Shown piece by piece: positions 9,496-17,356 of a stretch of 45,695 nt of DNA (position 1 is the stretch's first letter; every line of letters starts with the position of its first letter). Below the pieces are notes generated by a model. That model was not told the DNA's origin and ran no database searches. It worked only from the letters and a program-made list of their open reading frames with translations. This stretch comes from an uncultured Treponema sp. GTDB lineage: Bacteria > Spirochaetota > Spirochaetia > Treponematales > Treponemataceae. The DNA lies in assembly GCA_946535985.1 (NCBI GenBank), contig CAMNDY010000012.1, forward strand, positions 1 to 45,695, read 5' to 3'. Made by a program: the position numbers and the translations under genes.

Positions 9496-9738
9496 ATGTA
9501 TAATATCAGTGTTTGCAAAGGGTGCGGACGAACCCTTAATAAAGATTACTTGTATTGTCCCTGGTGCGGTATCTCCAGAGTTTCAAATGACAAGGAATCG
9601 CTTGAAATGATGCTTAATCATTATGAGGAAAACAGAAAAGATGTGCGACGAAAGCAGCTGTACGAAATGGAGCGCGAGCTTGAAGATCTTGAACAGGAGC
9701 TTTCGGTACTGGTTTTAAGTGCGGAGATGCATAAATAG
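9496..9738 (+). CDS. Small zinc-ribbon protein with C-terminal coiled coil
   Basis: 80 residues starting at ATG 9496, chosen because AGGTG at 9485-9489 is a proper ribosome binding site; a GTG at 9487 in the same frame would add three residues but lacks one. The N-terminus carries two CxxC knuckles (CKGCGRTLNKDYLYCPWCG), a compact zinc ribbon. The rest is a charged helix rich in Glu and Arg (YEMERELEDLEQELSVL), probably a coiled coil. It lies 23 nt after the M23 gene and is probably cotranscribed. Small zinc-ribbon proteins of this kind act as nucleic-acid or protein adaptors; no specific function is recognised. Confidence 0.75.
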   Translation: MYNISVCKGCGRTLNKDYLYCPWCGISRVSNDKESLEMMLNHYEENRKDVRRKQLYEMERELEDLEQELSVLVLSAEMHK

Positions 9739-9742
9739 ACAA

Positions 9743-9806
9743 TGTCATTCCCGTGCTTGACACGGGAATCTAATTTGAGATTGTCGGGTCAAGCCCGACA
9801 ATGACA
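9743..9806. repeat. REPIN-like inverted pair of TGTCATT palindromic repeats
   Basis: Unit one (plus, 9743-9771) has arms ATTCCCGTG and CACGGGAAT. Unit two (minus, 9777-9806) has arms ATTGTCGGG and CCCGACAAT. The two units face each other across 5 nt, so both ends read TGTCATT inward. They fill the gap between the zinc-ribbon gene and the NodB-like gene; the transcript would form two adjacent hairpins or one long cruciform. Confidence 0.8.
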
Positions 9807-9832
9807 TAAGTGCTTTATTATGGAGTATTAAC

Positions 9833-12025
9833 ATGAAGAAGATACATTGCATTAGTATTTTTTTATTCTGCATAACTATGTCCTTGTCGGCAAAAATATC
9901 CTTTGGCGAGTTTGATATAAATCAAAACGATGAGGTTTTATTTTCTTTAAGTCAGAATATGCCGGGAACAAACGCCTACAGCTCTCTCTTTTATTCAAAG
10001 CTTGCAAATGGTTCAAGTCAGGGCATGCCGGACCTTCTTACATGCTATCCTGAACAGATGGAACTTTTGGACGAAGGGACTGTACTTCAGGTTCGTAACC
10101 GCTATGGAACAGGCCGCTACAATACAAAAACCGATTCTTTTTCATGGTACGAAAAAACAGAGGGCATTCCCGTAAACTCTCTTCCGGTTTCGCCATATTC
10201 AATCAGCTCAAACGGAAAATGGCTTGTTAAAATAGAAAAATATTCACTTTCTACAGGAACCCTTTTAATTCAGAATGTCCAGACAGGAAAAACAGCCGTT
10301 CTCTGCGAAAGTGTGCGCCAGAGCTATAAGAGCCTTCCTGTAAAATGGTCTCCGGACGGTTCCATTTTGATTTACGAAAAAGAAGGCAATCTTTACTTTT
10401 GTAATCCCGAAGCAGTTTTGCGCAAAGTAGAAATGGACGAAAAGTACCGTAAAATCGGTCGTGGAACTATTAATGCAGTAAACTGGTCAAGCGAAAAATC
10501 GCTTATTTATATAGATGATTATTTAGTTTATCAGATTAATGCAAAAGAGCTTTACACCCTGGGACTTTATTCAGGAATCATAGGGCAGGGTAAGGCAATA
10601 GGTCGTCTTCCTTCCCAGTTTAATTCTGCAAGTGACCGCTTTAGTGTAAACTCTTCTGCAAAATCCTTTGTAATTGTTCAGAACAATAAACTCTTTACAT
10701 ACCTTAAACTTCAGAATCAAAAGCATTCCTGCGACTATATGGATGTTGTTTATTCACGCCCATATACCGATTCTTCCGCTTCTCTGATTGATTACTTTAT
10801 TTTCTGGGATGCTTCTGACCAGCCTGTCTTGTGGCTGGAAAAGCTTCCTTATGATGGCAGTAAAGAAAAAGGCGCCGTTTATAAGCTTGGAACAAAAACA
10901 GTTCAGGTTCTAGAAATTGAAGATTCAGGAAAGCCTTTTATTTCTCCGGATGGTTCCAAGGTTGCCTTTTATGCAGGTGCCGCAATTTATGTTTATGATA
11001 TTAACAGCTGGCAGCGTGTTGCAGATCTTTTAGGCGAAAAAATTGCTTCTGCAATCTGGGTAAACCGCAATGTAATTTATGTAGGCGGTGAAAAATCTAT
11101 CCGCAAGTGGAATCTTTTATCAAATACAAATGAAGTAATAATGTTAAGCTCAGCCATAGCAGGCTATTGGGAAGGCAATGACGATACAATAGTTGCCGAT
11201 ACAGGAAACTCAAATTATTACAAATACAACAACGAAAAGAAAACCTGGAAAAAAACTTCTGTAGCAAGCGCTAATGCAAAAAGTCAGAATGGCCGCTACA
11301 GATTATTTGCAGGAACAACTTCTAACAGTCTTTACGAAAATGCACTTTATGTAAGAACTTTAAGCAAAAAAGCAGTTACAAAAGCCTTGTACCAGGAAAG
11401 CGTAGAAAAAGTTGCAGCTCCAAAAAAGGTTGCTCTGATTTTTGATGCTTACGATAATGCCGACGGACTTTCGGAAATTCTTTCTGTGTTAAAAAAATAC
11501 AATGTTCCGGGCACCTTCTTTATTAATGGTGAGTTTATCCGCCGTTATCCTTCAGAAACAAAACAGATTATTTTAAATGGTCATCAGGCAGCTTCCATGT
11601 TCTTTAGCCAGACCGATCTGGTAAATAATCCTTTTGTCGTAGATGAAGAATTTATTCGCCGTGGTCTTGCCCGCAACGAAGATGAATTTTACGCCTGCAC
11701 AGGAAGGGAACTTTCTTTGTACTGGCACGGACCATATTATTCTGTAAATAATGATATTATAAAATTCGCCAAAAATGCAGGTTATGAAACAGTAGTTTCT
11801 TACAGCCGCCTCAACGACTCTGAACTTTTAGCCAAAGACACCAAACCCGAACAGATTATCCAGGATTACTGCAACACACTTTCAAAAATCAATGGAGGTG
11901 TAGCACCTGTTTCTGTAGGCTTTGCCCAGGGTAACCGCACCGAGCCGCTCTATAATTATCTTGATTTATTAATTTGTGCATTGTTGGATAGTGGATTTGA
12001 ATTTGTAAATATTCAAGAGTTATAA
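9833..12025 (+). CDS. Exported propeller-like protein with degenerate NodB deacetylase domain
   Basis: 730 residues with a signal peptide (MKKIHCISIFLFCITMSLSA). Residues about 30-520 form repeated blade-like segments typical of WD40/TolB-type propellers (SPDGSILIYEKEGNLYF, SPDGSKVAFYAGAAIYVYD). Residues about 530-730 resemble the NodB polysaccharide deacetylase fold, starting VALIFDAYDNADG and FFINGEFIRRYPSE. The catalytic motifs are altered: TFDDG becomes IFDAYD, the usual HxxxH(P) becomes HQAASMF with only the first His, and the RPPxG motif becomes WHGPYY. It may therefore be a non-catalytic glycan-binding relative or a divergent enzyme. SD GGAG precedes the ATG. Probably periplasmic or surface exposed. 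Confidence 0.82.
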   Translation: MKKIHCISIFLFCITMSLSAKISFGEFDINQNDEVLFSLSQNMPGTNAYSSLFYSKLANGSSQGMPDLLTCYPEQMELLDEGTVLQVRNRYGTGRYNTKTDSFSWYEKTEGIPVNSLPVSPYSISSNGKWLVKIEKYSLSTGTLLIQNVQTGKTAVLCESVRQSYKSLPVKWSPDGSILIYEKEGNLYFCNPEAVLRKVEMDEKYRKIGRGTINAVNWSSEKSLIYIDDYLVYQINAKELYTLGLYSGIIGQGKAIGRLPSQFNSASDRFSVNSSAKSFVIVQNNKLFTYLKLQNQKHSCDYMDVVYSRPYTDSSASLIDYFIFWDASDQPVLWLEKLPYDGSKEKGAVYKLGTKTVQVLEIEDSGKPFISPDGSKVAFYAGAAIYVYDINSWQRVADLLGEKIASAIWVNRNVIYVGGEKSIRKWNLLSNTNEVIMLSSAIAGYWEGNDDTIVADTGNSNYYKYNNEKKTWKKTSVASANAKSQNGRYRLFAGTTSNSLYENALYVRTLSKKAVTKALYQESVEKVAAPKKVALIFDAYDNADGLSEILSVLKKYNVPGTFFINGEFIRRYPSETKQIILNGHQAASMFFSQTDLVNNPFVVDEEFIRRGLARNEDEFYACTGRELSLYWHGPYYSVNNDIIKFAKNAGYETVVSYSRLNDSELLAKDTKPEQIIQDYCNTLSKINGGVAPVSVGFAQGNRTEPLYNYLDLLICALLDSGFEFVNIQEL

Positions 12026-12037
12026 TCCATACATGTA

Positions 12038-12181
12038 GAAAAATCTTTGCCGGCGGGTCCCAGCGACGGAAAAAAAAGCAAGGTATCCCCCGGCCTCCGT
12101 GTTACGTCCGGCGTAAACGCGGCCGTCCCACTGCCGGTCCCCCCTTTCTTTTTCCTGCGTCCCACTCGTCAAAGATTTTTC
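12038..12181. repeat. GC-rich intergenic element flanked by a perfect 12-bp inverted repeat
   Basis: GAAAAATCTTTG at 12038-12049 and its exact reverse complement at 12170-12181 enclose about 120 nt that are much richer in G and C than the surroundings. The interior also has partial inverted complementarity (a GGAAAAAAAAG run against CTTTCTTTTTCC, and GTTACG against CGTAAAC). It lies between the NodB-like gene and fusA. An open frame covering part of it looks like chance. It could be a mobile MITE-like element, a large RNA hairpin or an unusual terminator; the sequence alone does not decide. Confidence 0.5.
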
Positions 12182-12206
12182 AAATGCATATTATTAAAAA
12201 TAGATA

Positions 12207-12235
12207 TTTCCAAATACACAAACATTCATTATAAT
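12207..12235 (+). promoter_or_regulatory. Possible fusA promoter
   Basis: TTTCCA (12207-12212) and a consensus TATAAT (12230-12235) are 17 nt apart. The implied leader of about 26 nt contains GGAG before the fusA ATG at 12268. The -35 box is weak. Confidence 0.4.
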
Positions 12236-12267
12236 AAATCAAGATATTTATATATTGGAGTAACCCC

Positions 12268-14319
12268 ATGTCTCTAGATAAGATGAGAAACATTGGTATC
12301 ATGGCGCACATTGATGCTGGAAAAACTACAACTACTGAAAGAATCCTTTATTATACAGGAAAAATCCATAAAATAGGCGAAATCGACGACGGCCAGGCTA
12401 CAATGGACTGGATGCAGCAGGAGCAGGAAAGAGGAATTACAATCTGTTCTGCCGCAACTACTACTTACTGGCGCGACCATCAGATAAATATTATCGACAC
12501 CCCGGGACACGTAGACTTTACAGCAGAGGTTGAGCGTTCCCTGCGCGTACTCGACGGTGCAGTTGCCGTAATTTGTGCAGTAGACGGAGTTCAGCCACAG
12601 ACAGAAACAGTATGGAAACAGGCAGATGAATTTTCTGTTCCACGTCTTTGTTTTATGAACAAAATGGACCGTATTGGTGCAGACTTTTTTGGTTCAATGG
12701 ACGACGTTGCCCAGAAATTCGGAGTAGAAACTTTAGCCCTGCAAATCCCTATTGGCGAAGGTGCAGATTTTGAAGGCGTAATTGACCTTTTAAAAATGAA
12801 AGAACTCCGCTGGTCTGCCGAAGACGAAGGTGAAACAATTACCGAAAGTGATATTGACCCAAGCCGCCAGGACCAGGCAAATGAATGGCACGAAAAATTA
12901 GTAGAAACAGTTGCCGGTGCAGATGATGCTCTTATGGAACTTTACCTAGACGGAAAAGAAATTACAACTGATCAGCTTAAGACCGCAATCCGTAAGGGTA
13001 CAATTGCACGCAGCTATGTTCCTTTTGTAATGGGTTCTGCCCGTCACAATCAGGGAGTCCAGCCACTTATTGATGCAATTGTAGACTATCTTCCTTGTCC
13101 AACAGACGTACCTCCTGCAAAAGGTCTTAAAATTAAAAAAGATCATCAGGAAGAAATTGACGTTCCATGCGACCCTTCAAAAATGGCACTTGGTCTTGTA
13201 TTTAAAATTCAGTATGACCGGGAGATGGGGCCACTTTGTTATGTACGCATGTACTCAGGAAAAATCCAGAACGGTATTCAAATTTATAATGTAAACAAAA
13301 AGAAGCGTGAACGTGTAAACCGCATCCTCCGTATGCATGCCGATAAATCAGATGCAATTGACAGCCTGTCAGCCGGAGACATTGCAGTATTCATCGGTCT
13401 TAAACTGGCCCAGACCGGAGACACTGTTGGAACAGAAGCTTTCCCTGTTTTACTTGAACAGCCGACCTTCCCACAGCCGGTTATTTCTGTTGCCCTTGAG
13501 CCGGAAAGTATGAGCGAAAAAGATAAGATGACAGAAACTCTCGAAATCCTCAGCCGCGAAGATCCAACCTTTACCAGCCACGAAGATGCAGAGACTGGTC
13601 AGCTTATCATAAGTGGAATGGGCGAGCTTCACCTTGATGTTCTTGTAACCCGCATGCGCGATGATTTTGGAGTAAAATGTAACGTTGGTGCTCCTCAGGT
13701 TACCTACCGCGAATCAATCAGCGGAAGTGGAGAAGCCAGCGAAGAATACAGCCGCGTTCTTGCAGGAAAAGAAAATACTGCCGGTCTTACAATCTCAGTT
13801 GAAAAGCGGGAAAGAGGTAGCGGTAATAACTTTGAAATTACCTGCCGCTATGCCGAAATCCCTGATGAAATTATTGAAGCAATCCGCGATGGCTTTAAGA
13901 ACGCCCTTGATTCAGGAATTAACTACGGTTACCCATGTACAGAAGTTGGCGTAAAGGTAACAAATATTGTTTACAACGAATTAACTTCAACTCCATTCGC
14001 CTTCGAAGCCTGTGCCGCTCAGGTATTTGATAAAGCATGTAATGCAGCAGGTCCTGAAATCTTAGAGCCTGTTATGAATGTTGATATTTCCTGTCCAAAA
14101 GAATTTGTGGGACCTGCTTCAAGCCAGCTCAGCCAGCGTGGTGGCAGCATTATGGGACAGGATTCAAAACCAACCGGCGACATTATTCATGCACAGGCTC
14201 CAATGGCCAATATGTTTGGATTCACAACAAATCTCCGTTCAGCAACTCAGGGTAGGGCAAGCTTCTCCATGGAGTTCAGTCACTTCCAGGTTAAAGTCGG
14301 CGGATTAAATAATTACTAG
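12268..14319 (+). CDS. fusA: Elongation factor G
   Basis: 683-residue translational GTPase that drives ribosomal translocation (and, with RRF, ribosome recycling). G1 AHIDAGKT is at 13-20, the switch I region has ERGITICSAATTTYW, G3 is DTPGH and G4 is NKMD. Domains II-V follow, with the EF-G-specific C-terminal AQAPMANMFGFTTNLRSATQGRASFSMEFSHF block. The sequence resembles the Treponema pallidum EF-G with the same start (RNIGIMAHIDAGKTTTTERIL), from memory. Spirochaetes often carry two EF-G paralogues with split roles; the window shows one, and I cannot tell which role it has. It is unusual that it is not in a str operon with rpsL/rpsG. GGAG lies 9 nt before the ATG. Confidence 0.96.
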   Translation: MSLDKMRNIGIMAHIDAGKTTTTERILYYTGKIHKIGEIDDGQATMDWMQQEQERGITICSAATTTYWRDHQINIIDTPGHVDFTAEVERSLRVLDGAVAVICAVDGVQPQTETVWKQADEFSVPRLCFMNKMDRIGADFFGSMDDVAQKFGVETLALQIPIGEGADFEGVIDLLKMKELRWSAEDEGETITESDIDPSRQDQANEWHEKLVETVAGADDALMELYLDGKEITTDQLKTAIRKGTIARSYVPFVMGSARHNQGVQPLIDAIVDYLPCPTDVPPAKGLKIKKDHQEEIDVPCDPSKMALGLVFKIQYDREMGPLCYVRMYSGKIQNGIQIYNVNKKKRERVNRILRMHADKSDAIDSLSAGDIAVFIGLKLAQTGDTVGTEAFPVLLEQPTFPQPVISVALEPESMSEKDKMTETLEILSREDPTFTSHEDAETGQLIISGMGELHLDVLVTRMRDDFGVKCNVGAPQVTYRESISGSGEASEEYSRVLAGKENTAGLTISVEKRERGSGNNFEITCRYAEIPDEIIEAIRDGFKNALDSGINYGYPCTEVGVKVTNIVYNELTSTPFAFEACAAQVFDKACNAAGPEILEPVMNVDISCPKEFVGPASSQLSQRGGSIMGQDSKPTGDIIHAQAPMANMFGFTTNLRSATQGRASFSMEFSHFQVKVGGLNNY

Positions 14320-14328
14320 GAGGCATAT

Positions 14329-15405
14329 ATGGGACTTATTAAAGCTGTCTTTGGTGCAACAGGTGGCGTACTTGCCGATCAGTGGAAGGAATACTTTTAC
14401 TGCGATGCTCTTCCCGCAAATGTTATCTGCAGACGCGGTCACAAAAAAACAAGCGGCCGCTCCAGCAATACAAAAGGCGATGACAATGTTATTACACAAG
14501 GCTCTGTAATTGCTGTAGCAGACGGACAGTGTATGCTCATTGTAGATCAGGGTAAAGTTGTAGATGTTTGTGCAGAACCTGGCGAATACAAATACGATGC
14601 CTCAACAGAACCTTCTGTTTTTGCAGGAAGCTTTGGAGATGGTCTCATAGAATCCTTCAAAAATATTGGAAAGCGTTTTACCTTTGGCGGTGAAGCTCCA
14701 AAAACTCAAAAAGTTTACTATATAAATACAAAGGAAATAATGGGAAATAAATACGGAACACCATCTCCGGTTCCTTTCCGGATTGTAGATGCACGCGCCG
14801 GAATTGATATTGATGTTTCTGTTTCATGTTTTGGAGAATACAGCTACAAAGTAGTAAATCCTCTTGTCTTTTATACAAATGTCTGCGGAAACGTAGAAGA
14901 TGAATTTGTTCGTGAAAATCTTGAAGGTCAGCTTCGTTCAGAATTACTCACAGCCTTGCAGCCTGCTTTTGCAAAAATCAGCGAAATGGGAATTCGTTAT
15001 TCTTCACTTCCTGCACATACAACAGAACTTGCTGATGTTCTTCGCACACAGCTTTCACAGAAATGGACAGAACGTCGTGGTATAGAAATTCAGGTTGTAG
15101 GTGTTTCTTCAATTAAAGCTACCGAAGAAGATGAAAAGATGCTCAAAGGACTTCAGCGCGATGCAGCCTTTATGGATCCAACTCGTGCCGCTGCTCACTT
15201 AGTTGGTGCTCAAGCCGAAGCAATGAAAACTGCTGCTGCAAATACAAACGGTGCTGCAATGGCATTTATGGGCATGGGAATGGCTCAGCAGGCAGGTGGC
15301 GCTAACGCAGAAGAATTGTATAAGCTTGGACAGCAATGGACTTGTTCATGCGGGACTGTAAATAAAGGAAAATTCTGTTCTGAGTGCGGAAAGCCTCGTC
15401 CATAA
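14329..15405 (+). CDS. SPFH-domain protein with C-terminal zinc ribbon (YdjI-like)
   Basis: 358 residues. It is a band-7/SPFH family member of the branch often labelled virion core protein-like. The SPFH core spans about 40-260 (VIAVADGQCMLIVDQGKVVD early, then FVRENLEGQLRSELLTALQP and EIQVVGVSSIKATEED). An Ala/Met-rich linker ends in a zinc ribbon at 337-358 (CSCGTVNKGKFCSECGKPRP). There is no signal peptide or N-terminal TM, so it is cytoplasmic and membrane-recruited. In Bacillus subtilis YdjI is recruited by YdjG and YdjH, and together they position PspA; the next two genes here are the equivalent partners. AGGAGG lies 6 nt before the ATG; only 9 nt separate it from fusA, so it may be cotranscribed. 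Confidence 0.88.
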   Translation: MGLIKAVFGATGGVLADQWKEYFYCDALPANVICRRGHKKTSGRSSNTKGDDNVITQGSVIAVADGQCMLIVDQGKVVDVCAEPGEYKYDASTEPSVFAGSFGDGLIESFKNIGKRFTFGGEAPKTQKVYYINTKEIMGNKYGTPSPVPFRIVDARAGIDIDVSVSCFGEYSYKVVNPLVFYTNVCGNVEDEFVRENLEGQLRSELLTALQPAFAKISEMGIRYSSLPAHTTELADVLRTQLSQKWTERRGIEIQVVGVSSIKATEEDEKMLKGLQRDAAFMDPTRAAAHLVGAQAEAMKTAAANTNGAAMAFMGMGMAQQAGGANAEELYKLGQQWTCSCGTVNKGKFCSECGKPRP

Positions 15406-15407
15406 AT

Positions 15408-16436
15408 ATGGCAACAGCAACCAACTATCAGTGTCCTGCTTGTGGCGGGCCGCTTCATTTTTCGGGTACAACTCAAAAGCTTGAATGCGACTACTGTGGA
15501 AGCTCTTATACTGTAGAAGAAATTGATAAAAAATATATAAACGAAGAATCACTCGAAGGCTTGTCGGGTCTGGTTGAATACAATTGTCCTTCTTGCGGAG
15601 CTCAGCTTTTTTGCGACGAAACCACTGCAGCAACAAGCTGCCCTTACTGCGGAAACAATCAGGTTTTGCACAGCCAGTTTAAGGGGGGCAAGCTTCCTCA
15701 GAAAATCATTCCCTTTAAGCTCGAAAAACAGTCTGCAGTTAATGCCCTCAAAAATCACTATAAAGGTAAAAAGCTTCTTCCAAAAGTTTTCAGCGAGCAG
15801 AATCATATAGAAGAAATTAAAGGTGTTTATCTTCCTTTCTGGCTTTTCGACGGACATGTTGATGTTCAGCTTGATATGAAGGCAATCCGTACTGCAGTAC
15901 ATTACACCTCAAAAGAAAAAATTATTACAAGCTCTCATTATAATGTTACTCGTGCCGGTACAGTTTCCTTTGAAAAAATCAGCGTAGATGCTTCTAAAAA
16001 AATGGACGACGCTCTCATGGATTCAATTGAACCCTTTGATTATGCCGACCTCCGCGATTTTAAAGCTTCCTATTTACCGGGATTTTTTGCCGAAGTTTAT
16101 GATGTTTCAACAGAAGAATGTTATGAGCGTGCAAAGATTCGTGCAGAAAACACAGCAGTTGATGAATTGCGAAACAGTGTGAGCGGTTATGAATCGGTAA
16201 ATATTGTAAATAAACAGGTACGAATTACAAATGACAAAGTAACATATTCCTTTATGCCTGTATGGGTGCTTTCTACAAAATGGAGGGATAAAAACTACAT
16301 CTTTGCCATGAACGGTCAGACAGGAAAAATGGTTGGAGACCTGCCGGTAGATAAGGGCCTCTTTTGTAAATATTTCTTTGGAATTGCACTTGGTGTAGCT
16401 GCAGTTGTGGCCCCATTAGTGTACTTCTTTTTTTAG
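15408..16436 (+). CDS. Zinc-ribbon membrane protein (YdjG-like)
   Basis: 342 residues from ATG 15408, 2 nt after the SPFH stop. An in-frame GTG at 15384 inside the upstream gene is possible but less likely. Two N-terminal zinc ribbons of TFIIB/DnaJ type are visible: CPACGG...CDYCGS and CPSCGA...CPYCGN. A mixed alpha/beta region with the LPFWLFDGHVDVQLDMKAI motif and a C-terminal TM helix (about 317-341) follow, so the ribbons face the cytoplasm if the tail is anchored. Domain order matches B. subtilis YdjG, a membrane partner of an SPFH protein. Tight spacing with the genes on either side supports one translation unit. Confidence 0.85.
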   Translation: MATATNYQCPACGGPLHFSGTTQKLECDYCGSSYTVEEIDKKYINEESLEGLSGLVEYNCPSCGAQLFCDETTAATSCPYCGNNQVLHSQFKGGKLPQKIIPFKLEKQSAVNALKNHYKGKKLLPKVFSEQNHIEEIKGVYLPFWLFDGHVDVQLDMKAIRTAVHYTSKEKIITSSHYNVTRAGTVSFEKISVDASKKMDDALMDSIEPFDYADLRDFKASYLPGFFAEVYDVSTEECYERAKIRAENTAVDELRNSVSGYESVNIVNKQVRITNDKVTYSFMPVWVLSTKWRDKNYIFAMNGQTGKMVGDLPVDKGLFCKYFFGIALGVAAVVAPLVYFFF

Positions 16437-16444
16437 GGGATAAC

Positions 16445-17260
16445 ATGAAAAAACACATCATTCTTTTCACATTTTTCTTTACTCTCCTGATATCTCCTGC
16501 CTGGTCTGCACAATCCATAATCCATGACGACTGTGGCCTTTTAAGCAATCACGAAATTGAAGAACTTCAAACTCGTGCCCAGCAGACTGCTCAAACTTAT
16601 AATTGCGGTGTATATATTTATGTTGTAAAAGACATGAATGCCTTTACTTATGATTATGAAATTTACGAAGATGCCTTTGGTATAGAAGCCTTTGCGCAAT
16701 ATCTTTTCTTTAATGAACTAAAAGGAGTAGGGCCTTCTGCAGACGGAATCCTTCTTGTGATGAGCATGAAAGAACGCGACTACGACATAATGGCTCACGG
16801 AAGCTTTGGAAACTACGCCTTTACAGATTATGGAAAAGACAAGCTTGCAGATTCTTTCTTGAATTATTTTGGTAACGGCAAATGGTACAAAGGCTTTTCT
16901 TCATATCTTAAAAGAGTAGATCAGTTTTTAAAGCTTGCTGCAGACGGAAATCCTGTAGACTTAGGTTCCGGCCATATTAGAGAACACAATCTGCCTCTTT
17001 CAATAGCGGCAGCCCTGATTTTTGGAATGATTGTAGCACTTATTTCATGTCTTAATATGAAAAGAGGAATGAAATCTGTGCATACAGCTAAAATAGCTTC
17101 AAACTTTATAGCAAAAGACGGTATAAAAATTCCAATTCAAAAAGATATGTTTACCCACAATACCGTAGTACGTCAGCAGCTGCAGTCTTCTACGTCATCA
17201 GGTGGTGGCGGCACCTCTATCAACAGCTCCGGTTCTTCCCACCACAGCGGAAAGTTTTGA
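16445..17260 (+). CDS. TPM-domain membrane protein (YdjH/YgcG family)
   Basis: 271 residues with a signal peptide (cleavage near PAWSA). The TPM domain follows (DDCGLLSNHEIEELQTRAQQ, then VGPSADGILLVMSMKERDYD). A TM helix at about 183-203 (IAAALIFGMIVALISC) then a short cytoplasmic tail ends in Gly/Ser-rich residues with SSHHSGKF. TPM proteins are periplasmic or membrane-facing; some have phosphatase activity, but most are uncharacterised. B. subtilis YdjH has the same layout and forms a membrane platform with YdjG. SD GGGG lies 7-8 nt before the ATG; the gap to the previous gene is 8 nt. This is the last gene of the cassette, and no pspA is adjacent. Confidence 0.87.
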   Translation: MKKHIILFTFFFTLLISPAWSAQSIIHDDCGLLSNHEIEELQTRAQQTAQTYNCGVYIYVVKDMNAFTYDYEIYEDAFGIEAFAQYLFFNELKGVGPSADGILLVMSMKERDYDIMAHGSFGNYAFTDYGKDKLADSFLNYFGNGKWYKGFSSYLKRVDQFLKLAADGNPVDLGSGHIREHNLPLSIAAALIFGMIVALISCLNMKRGMKSVHTAKIASNFIAKDGIKIPIQKDMFTHNTVVRQQLQSSTSSGGGGTSINSSGSSHHSGKF

Positions 17261-17288
17261 TTTTTCTTAAAATTCCTCAATTTTTCAT

Positions 17289-17317
17289 TTGACTATTGCC
17301 CAAATCTATCGTAAAAT
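17289..17317 (+). promoter_or_regulatory. Strong predicted promoter for the sugar ABC ATPase
   Basis: TTGACT (17289-17294) and TAAAAT (17312-17317) with exactly 17 nt between them. The leader is about 33 nt and carries a strong AGGAGG at 17341-17346, 10 nt before the ATG. This fits the high-expression codon pattern of the gene. Confidence 0.65.
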
Positions 17318-17356
17318 TAAGAATTATAATATAACCCTTAAGGAGGCCACACAAAA

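Noticed and set aside
12038..12181. Interpretation of the GC-rich element as an integron attC site
   Set aside because: I considered it because treponemes can carry integrons and there is a partial GTTACG/CGTAAAC pairing, but no convincing core sites or cassette structure is visible.
12047..12277. Open frame of 76 codons between the NodB-like gene and fusA
   Set aside because: It is low-complexity Pro/Arg-rich over a GC-rich repeat element, lacks a ribosome binding site and runs into fusA; better explained as chance.
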